Below are positions 58,352 through 64,000 of a DNA stretch of 64,000 nucleotides, one piece after another. The stretch lies in the NCBI RefSeq assembly GCF_010093345.1, contig NZ_PDWT01000001.1, forward strand, positions 744,001 to 808,000, given 5' to 3'. Below the pieces are notes generated by a model that was not told where the DNA came from, searched no databases, and saw nothing but the letters and a program-made list of their open reading frames with translations. Origin of the DNA: Pseudoxanthomonas yeongjuensis. GTDB taxonomy: Bacteria; Pseudomonadota; Gammaproteobacteria; Xanthomonadales; Xanthomonadaceae. Positions within the stretch are counted from its first letter, which is position 1. Each line of letters opens with the position of its first letter. Position numbers and translations under genes: made by a program.

Positions 58352-58468
58352 GGGAATAATTCCATATTCAGAACAATTAGTGATATTAAACCATCTTTAT
58401 TCTATTTAAGCAACAATCTACCTTGGCATCCAACGCGGCGTCGCCGCCTCCCGAAGTGGACAGCCAAC

Positions 58469-59047
58469 ATGAAACTCCTGCACCTCGACTCCAGCGCACT
58501 GGGCACCGGCTCGGTGACCCGTGAACTCACAGCCGCCATCGTAGCCCGTTGGCAGGACAAGCTACCGCAGTTGCGGGTCGAGTATCGCGACCTGGATGCC
58601 GACCCCCTGCCCCATTTGACCGGCCAGTCGCTGGCCCAGGCCAATCCCGGAGAGGTCGCCGACGCCGCACGCACCATGGAACAGTTCCTGGCCGCCGACG
58701 TACTGGTGATCGGCGCGCCGATGTACAACTTCTCCGTCCCTTCGACGCTGAAGGCCTGGATCGACCGCGTGGCCGTGGCCGGCAAGACCTTCCGCTACAC
58801 GGAAAACGGCCCCGAAGGCCTGGCCGGCGGCAAGAAGATCATCATCGCCAGCGGACGCGGCGGCATCCATACCGATTCGCCGACCGATTTCCAGGAAGCC
58901 TACCTGCGCCAGGTGTTCGGTTTCCTGGGCGTGACCGACATCGAGTTCGTCCGCGCCGAGGGCGTGGCCTATTCGCCGCAGCATCGCAGCGACGCCATCG
59001 CCGGCGCCTTGGCCTCCATTCCCGAGCCGCTGCGTTTGGCTGCATGA
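58469..59047 (+). CDS. FMN-dependent NADH-azoreductase (AzoR-like)
   Basis: This 192-residue flavodoxin-like protein begins MKLLHLDSSALGTGSVTREL, the FMN phosphate loop. VLVIGAPMYNFSVPSTLKAW and ASGRGGIHTD complete the FMN site. It reduces quinones or azo compounds at the expense of NADH. It is probably controlled by the divergent LysR protein. A strong terminator follows. Confidence 0.9.
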   Translation: MKLLHLDSSALGTGSVTRELTAAIVARWQDKLPQLRVEYRDLDADPLPHLTGQSLAQANPGEVADAARTMEQFLAADVLVIGAPMYNFSVPSTLKAWIDRVAVAGKTFRYTENGPEGLAGGKKIIIASGRGGIHTDSPTDFQEAYLRQVFGFLGVTDIEFVRAEGVAYSPQHRSDAIAGALASIPEPLRLAA

Positions 59048-59077
59048 AGCACGTGGGAAACCGCTCACTCTCCATTG

Positions 59078-59103
59078 GGCCCGCTACTCGCGGGCCTTTT
59101 TTT
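59078..59103 (+). terminator. intrinsic terminator after azoR
   Basis: The stem GGCCCGC / GCGGGCC with a five-base loop is followed by seven T residues, 30 bp past the stop. Confidence 0.9.
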
Positions 59104-59175
59104 GGACTCTTCACGGAAGCCCGGAGAGCGGGCAAAAAAACGGCCGGAAATAAGTGAGCGCAAATACAGGCGAGC

Positions 59176-59231
59176 GTAGGAGCGACGTAAGTCGCGAATG
59201 AATAATTCTTCGCGACTTACGTCGCTCCTAC
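59176..59231. repeat. REP pair, class GGAGCGACGTAAGTCGCG
   Basis: GTAGGAGCGACGTAAGTCGC and its complement flank a 15-bp AT-rich loop. It is the same class as 5484 and 37700, with TAAG in place of TCAG. It lies in the azoR-serS gap. Confidence 0.85.
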
Positions 59232-59278
59232 GCAGGATTTATACGCCCGATTTTTTACGCCCGATCCCGGATGTTTTT

Positions 59279-60589
<1,311 letters not shown>

Positions 60590-60671
60590 TTATCGCCTGT
60601 AATGCAGGCTGTTGCCTCGTCCGCCCGGCGCAGGCCGTGTCAGAATCGCCGCGAGCCGACCGGACCCCGCC

Positions 60672-61358
60672 ATGCCTGCCTCGAATACGCCCACCTCGAA
60701 CCAGCCGGACCACGATTACGTTTTCCGCCTGCCGCGCAGCGCGTTGCGCATCGCCTCCATCGCCTTCGGCATCGGCTTGCTGCTGTTCGCGGTCGTCTGG
60801 TGGATGGGCCGCGACAAGGCCTTCTACAAAGTCGAGCCGACCGCGCCCGGAAAACCATTGAGCGAACTGGAAGCCTTGCCCGAGCCGCTGGCCGGTGGCG
60901 CGGGCGCCAGCGACATGCCGGATGCCGCCGGAAAGGACAACGCGCCGCAAGAGCGGCCGCAACTGGTTGAAACCGCTCCACCGGCGCCTGCCATGCCTGC
61001 GCCCATCGACGAAAGCACGCAGCCGGCGATGCCGATCGCCGATGCCCCCGTCGCCCCGGCATCGGTCGCACTCGCACCGGGCGAACAACCGGTCCCGATC
61101 GAGGGACAGATGCCGCCGCCACGTTATCCGGCCGCCGCATTGCGTCGGGGCGAAAGCGGGACCGTGCTGGTACGGGTCGAAGTGGATACCGCCGGGATGC
61201 CTGCCGGTGTGGCCCTGGTCCAGCGCAGCGGATCGCGCGACCTCGACCGCGCCGCGATGGAGGCGGTGCGTGGATGGCGTTTCCAGCCGGCGCAACGCAA
61301 CGGCCAGGCCATCTCCGCCAGCCTGGTGATCCCGATCGACTTCAAAGCCGATCGCTGA
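60672..61358 (+). CDS. TonB-family protein (tandem copy 1)
   Basis: This 228-residue protein starts at 60672 (MPASNTPTSNQPDHDYVFRL). One membrane helix (ALRIASIAFGIGLLLFAVVW, residues 26-45) lacks the TonB SxxxH motif. A Pro/Ala-rich periplasmic spacer follows, then a TonB C-domain (PPRYPAAALRRGESGTVLVR, LDRAAMEAVRGWRFQPAQRN). It could contact TonB-dependent receptors, but the missing His argues against ordinary ExbBD coupling. It is followed by a related gene 122 bp on. Confidence 0.85.
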   Translation: MPASNTPTSNQPDHDYVFRLPRSALRIASIAFGIGLLLFAVVWWMGRDKAFYKVEPTAPGKPLSELEALPEPLAGGAGASDMPDAAGKDNAPQERPQLVETAPPAPAMPAPIDESTQPAMPIADAPVAPASVALAPGEQPVPIEGQMPPPRYPAAALRRGESGTVLVRVEVDTAGMPAGVALVQRSGSRDLDRAAMEAVRGWRFQPAQRNGQAISASLVIPIDFKADR

Positions 61359-61480
61359 CCTGTGACGGACTGAACGGATCTCCCGCGCGACAGGCCGCTT
61401 TCACGGTCCCGTGACACTATCGCAACAAACCCCCATGCAAGACTCGCACCTGTTCATTCACTTGTTCAGGGAGGTCAAGC

Positions 61481-62062
61481 ATGTCCACACCCAATCCGAA
61501 CGATCCCGGCTACAACCACGTCGACCCCGATGCACCCGTCGTGGCGCCTTCGCGCAACAGCAGCGGATTACTCTGGATTCTGCTGCTGGTGGCGCTGATC
61601 GCCCTGGCCTTGTGGTGGTACAGCAAGCGCTCCGCTGTCGAACCGGCGACTGCGCCGACCGTCACCGAGCAACCCGCCGTCGTGGACGAAGGGGCTGCCG
61701 CTTCCCCGACTGCCGCAGCTGACAAGGCAGCAAAAAGACCGGCGGCCAAACCGCAGGCCAAACCGAAACCCGTTGCGAAGATCACCCGTGATCCGTCGCC
61801 GCTGGCCGGCAATCAGGCACCGAAATATCCGCCGCAGGCGCTGCGTTCCGGCGTGGAAGGCAGCGTAAGCGTGCGCGTCGAAGTCGATGCCAGTGGCGTG
61901 CCCACCGACGTCAAGGTGGTGGAGCGCAGCGGCGAACGCAGCCGCGACCTGGACCGCGCCGTGACCGACGCCGTGCGCAAGTGGCGCTTCGAACCCGCGA
62001 TGAAAGACGGCAAGGCCGTCGCTGGCGCCGTGGTGGTGCCGGTGGAATTCAAGTCGCAGTAA
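61481..62062 (+). CDS. TonB-family protein (tandem copy 2)
   Basis: This 193-residue protein begins MSTPNPNDPGYNHVDPDAPV after GGGAGG. One helix (GLLWILLLVALIALALWWYS) has no SxxxH. A Lys/Pro/Ala spacer and a TonB C-domain follow (PKYPPQALRSGVEGSVSVRV, LDRAVTDAVRKWRFEPAMKD). It is clearly paralogous to the upstream gene. Its last 14 bp overlap the aroA stop on the other strand. Confidence 0.85.
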   Translation: MSTPNPNDPGYNHVDPDAPVVAPSRNSSGLLWILLLVALIALALWWYSKRSAVEPATAPTVTEQPAVVDEGAAASPTAAADKAAKRPAAKPQAKPKPVAKITRDPSPLAGNQAPKYPPQALRSGVEGSVSVRVEVDASGVPTDVKVVERSGERSRDLDRAVTDAVRKWRFEPAMKDGKAVAGAVVVPVEFKSQ

Positions 62063-63362
62063 AGGCGCCGAAACCGATGCCCTGCGCCAGGGCGTCGTAG
62101 CCCGGGAACGACGTGGCCACATTGGCCACGTCGAGAATCCGCACCGGCCCGCTCGCCCGTTGCGCGGCGACGCTGAAAGCCATGGCGATGCGATGGTCGT
62201 CGTGGCTATGCACTTCCCCGCTTCCGATTTGGCCGCCAAGGACGGTGGCACCATCGGCGGTCTCGTCCACCCGGATGCCCAAGGCACGCAGGCCCGTGGC
62301 CATGGAAGCCAGGCGGTCGGATTCCTTGACCCGCAATTCGGCCGCACCACGCACCGTGGTACGGCCTTCGGCGCAAGCTGCGGCGACGAACAACGCCGGG
62401 AACTCGTCGATCATGTCCGGCACGATCTCCACCGGCACCTCGATGCCATGCAACGGCGCATGGCGCACGACGAGGTCGGCGACCGGTTCGCCGCCATGTT
62501 CGCTGCGGTTCTCTTCCACGATGTCCGCACCCATCGCCCGCAATGCGATCAACAGACCTGTGCGGCGCGGGTTCAGGCCGACCGCGCGCAGGCGCAATTC
62601 GGAACCGGGAACGATGCTCGCCGCGACCATGAAGAACGCAGCCGAGGAAAAATCCGCAGGCACCGCGATATCGGTCGCGCGCAGGCGCTGCCCGCCGCGC
62701 AGGCGCGCATGGCCAGGCGAGAATTCGATGTCCACGCCGAAGGCCGTGAGCATCCGCTCGGTGTAATCGCGGGTGGGATGCGGCTCGCGCACCACGGTTT
62801 CGCCTTCGGCATACAGGCCGGCGAGCAGCACCGCCGACTTGACCTGGGCGCTGGCCACTTCCAGGGTGTAGTCCATGCCGCGAATCGTCTGGCCGCCCCG
62901 GATGCGCAGCGGCGGCAGGCCGCCGGCTTCCGACTCGATGCGCGCGCCCATCCTGGACAGCGGATCGATGACCCGGCGCATGGGACGCCTCGAAAGCGAT
63001 TCGTCGCCGACCAGCGTGCTGTCGAAGGCCTGCGCCGCCAGCAACCCGGACAGCAGGCGCATGCCGGTGCCGGCGTTGCCGCAATCCAGCGGCGCGCTTG
63101 GCGCACGCAGGCCATCGACGCCGACGCCGTGCACGACGCGCCGCGAAGGCGATGGGGTTTCGATGCGCACGCCGAGCTGGCTGAAGATCGCGGCGGTGGC
63201 GCGGGTGTCCTCGCCTTCGAGGAAGCCGTCGATGGTGGACACGCCGTCGGCCAACGCGGCCAGCATCACCGCGCGATGCGAAACCGACTTGTCACCGGGG
63301 ATCTCGAGCTCGCCCTGTAGCGCCCGCCCACTTGAAACGGTCCAGTTCTGCCGATCGGCCAT
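62049..63362 (-). CDS. aroA: 3-phosphoshikimate 1-carboxyvinyltransferase (EPSP synthase)
   Basis: This 437-residue enzyme has the shikimate-3-phosphate site GDKSVSHRAVMLAALADG near residue 23 and LDCGNAGTGMRLLSGLLA with the class I GNAGTAMR-like loop. Later motifs are ELRVKESDRLASMATGLRAL and HDDHRIAMAFSVAA. It makes EPSP for aromatic amino acids. It lies 3 bp downstream of pheA on the same strand, so the two are an operon for aromatic synthesis. Confidence 0.97.
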   Translation of the reverse strand: MADRQNWTVSSGRALQGELEIPGDKSVSHRAVMLAALADGVSTIDGFLEGEDTRATAAIFSQLGVRIETPSPSRRVVHGVGVDGLRAPSAPLDCGNAGTGMRLLSGLLAAQAFDSTLVGDESLSRRPMRRVIDPLSRMGARIESEAGGLPPLRIRGGQTIRGMDYTLEVASAQVKSAVLLAGLYAEGETVVREPHPTRDYTERMLTAFGVDIEFSPGHARLRGGQRLRATDIAVPADFSSAAFFMVAASIVPGSELRLRAVGLNPRRTGLLIALRAMGADIVEENRSEHGGEPVADLVVRHAPLHGIEVPVEIVPDMIDEFPALFVAAACAEGRTTVRGAAELRVKESDRLASMATGLRALGIRVDETADGATVLGGQIGSGEVHSHDDHRIAMAFSVAAQRASGPVRILDVANVATSFPGYDALAQGIGFGAFTAT

Positions 63363-63365
63363 GTC

Positions 63366-64000
63366 TTACGGCACCGCCACAGGATACGAACCCAGCACCT
63401 TGATCTGGGCCGAATGCGCCTTCAGTTCGGCCAATGCCTTCTTCATCGACTCGTCCTCGATGTGTCCGGCCAGGTCGATGAAGAAGCCGTATTCCCACTT
63501 GGCGTGGTGCGAAGGCCGCGACTCGATCCGGTTCATGCTGATGCCGTGTTTCGCGAACGGACTGAGCACGTCGAACAAGGCGCCGGGCTTGTCGTGGATG
63601 AATACCAGTACCGAGGTGCGGTCATGACCCGAGGTGGGGAAAATGCTGCGACCGATCACCAGGAAGCGCGTGGTGTTGTCGGCCTCGTCCTGGATCGGGC
63701 TCATCACCACCTTCTTCAGTCCATACACATGGCCGGCGCTTTCGCCGCCGATGCTGGCCGCGTCCTCGGAGTTGCGTGCGCGGCGCGCGCCTTCGGCGTT
63801 GCTGGACACCGGGATCTTCTCGACCTTGGGCAGGTTGGAACGCAGCCACGAGGACGTCTGCGCGAACGATTGCGGATGCGAATAGATCCGCTCGATGTCC
63901 TCGATGCGGCCGGTGCGCGACAGCAGGTACTGGTGCACGCGCAGTTCGACTTCACCGCAGATCTTGAGGTTGGAGGTGAGGAACATGTCCAGGGTGACCT
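63366..64000 (-). CDS. pheA: prephenate dehydratase (P-protein) C-terminal part, runs off the window
   Basis: The visible protein includes CGEVELRVHQYLLSRTGRIE, IYSHPQSFAQTSSWLRSNLP, SNAEGARRARNSEDAASIGG and then an ACT domain (DRTSVLVFIHDKPGALFDVL, MNRIESRPSHHAKWEYGFFI). The SHPQ and ESRP motifs are hallmarks of PheA. The N-terminal chorismate-mutase part, if present, is beyond position 64000. The protein is feedback-controlled by Phe through the ACT domain. aroA follows after 3 bp. Confidence 0.94.
   Translation of the reverse strand, partial: VTLDMFLTSNLKICGEVELRVHQYLLSRTGRIEDIERIYSHPQSFAQTSSWLRSNLPKVEKIPVSSNAEGARRARNSEDAASIGGESAGHVYGLKKVVMSPIQDEADNTTRFLVIGRSIFPTSGHDRTSVLVFIHDKPGALFDVLSPFAKHGISMNRIESRPSHHAKWEYGFFIDLAGHIEDESMKKALAELKAHSAQIKVLGSYPVAVP

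Overview
This 64 kb, GC-rich window is a chromosomal core-genome segment of a gammaproteobacterium. The family is most probably Xanthomonadaceae/Lysobacteraceae (Xanthomonas, Stenotrophomonas, Lysobacter, Luteimonas or Pseudoxanthomonas relatives). This rests on product sequences, on GTAG-headed REP palindromes of the type abundant in Stenotrophomonas/Xanthomonas, on a 'transmembrane repetitive protein' next to nfuA, and on several TonB-C-domain proteins. The genus cannot be fixed by reading alone. No transposase, integrase, phage gene, CRISPR array or toxin-antitoxin pair was found.

Layout. 1-5.9 kb: truncated tadA, an aldo/keto reductase, guaA, guaB (GMP synthesis), folD, then a DUF1244 gene. 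5.9-18.7 kb: a long minus-strand run read from ndk through rlmN, pilF, rodZ, yfgM, bamB and der to moeA, a rhodanese-MoeB, a small membrane protein, LtrA and a Kef-type antiporter. 18.8-23.3 kb: a plus-strand fatty-acid oxidation locus, with a PsrA-like TetR regulator carrying a PsrA-type box just before its own start, then fadB and fadA. 23.3-31.7 kb: cmk, rpsA, ihfB, lapA, lapB, a WbpL/WecA-like sugar-phosphate transferase, a WbpM/CapD-like dehydratase and galU on the minus strand (envelope and LPS control). 31.9-39 kb: a type-B L36 gene, agmatine-to-putrescine genes aguA and aguB, a Tat-exported aldo/keto reductase, an NTT/MFS-like transporter, a GNAT acetyltransferase and a TraB-like protein. 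39.4-47.2 kb: a three-gene RND efflux operon with two dissimilar pumps. 47.4-56.9 kb: two small cytochromes c, a TonB-like repetitive protein, nfuA, phhB, a TonB-C lipoprotein, rluC, rne and a GacA/UvrY-like regulator. 57-64 kb: tRNA-Ser(UGA), a LysR/azoreductase pair, serS, two tandem TonB-like genes, aroA and the 3' part of pheA.

The protein-coding content is mostly conserved housekeeping. The unusual material lies between genes. There is a 21-bp-phased tandem array of 8-bp palindromes (39128-39253) and an 11-unit heptanucleotide array (48416-48492) with a scrambled relative at 2821-2938. At least five sequence classes of REP-like palindromes occur, including one that supplies the folD stop codon and one perfect 36-bp palindrome. 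Other features are a predicted three-way junction in the long rne leader, an intrinsic terminator between a promoter and ndk, and a short tail duplication after the L36 gene. At protein level the notable points are an RND pair with asymmetric proton-relay residues, a TonB-type SxxxH helix on a protein without a TonB C-domain (while three TonB-C proteins lack SxxxH), a Leu at the catalytic Tyr/Met position of the WbpM-like dehydratase, and a Tat-lipoprotein aldo/keto reductase.
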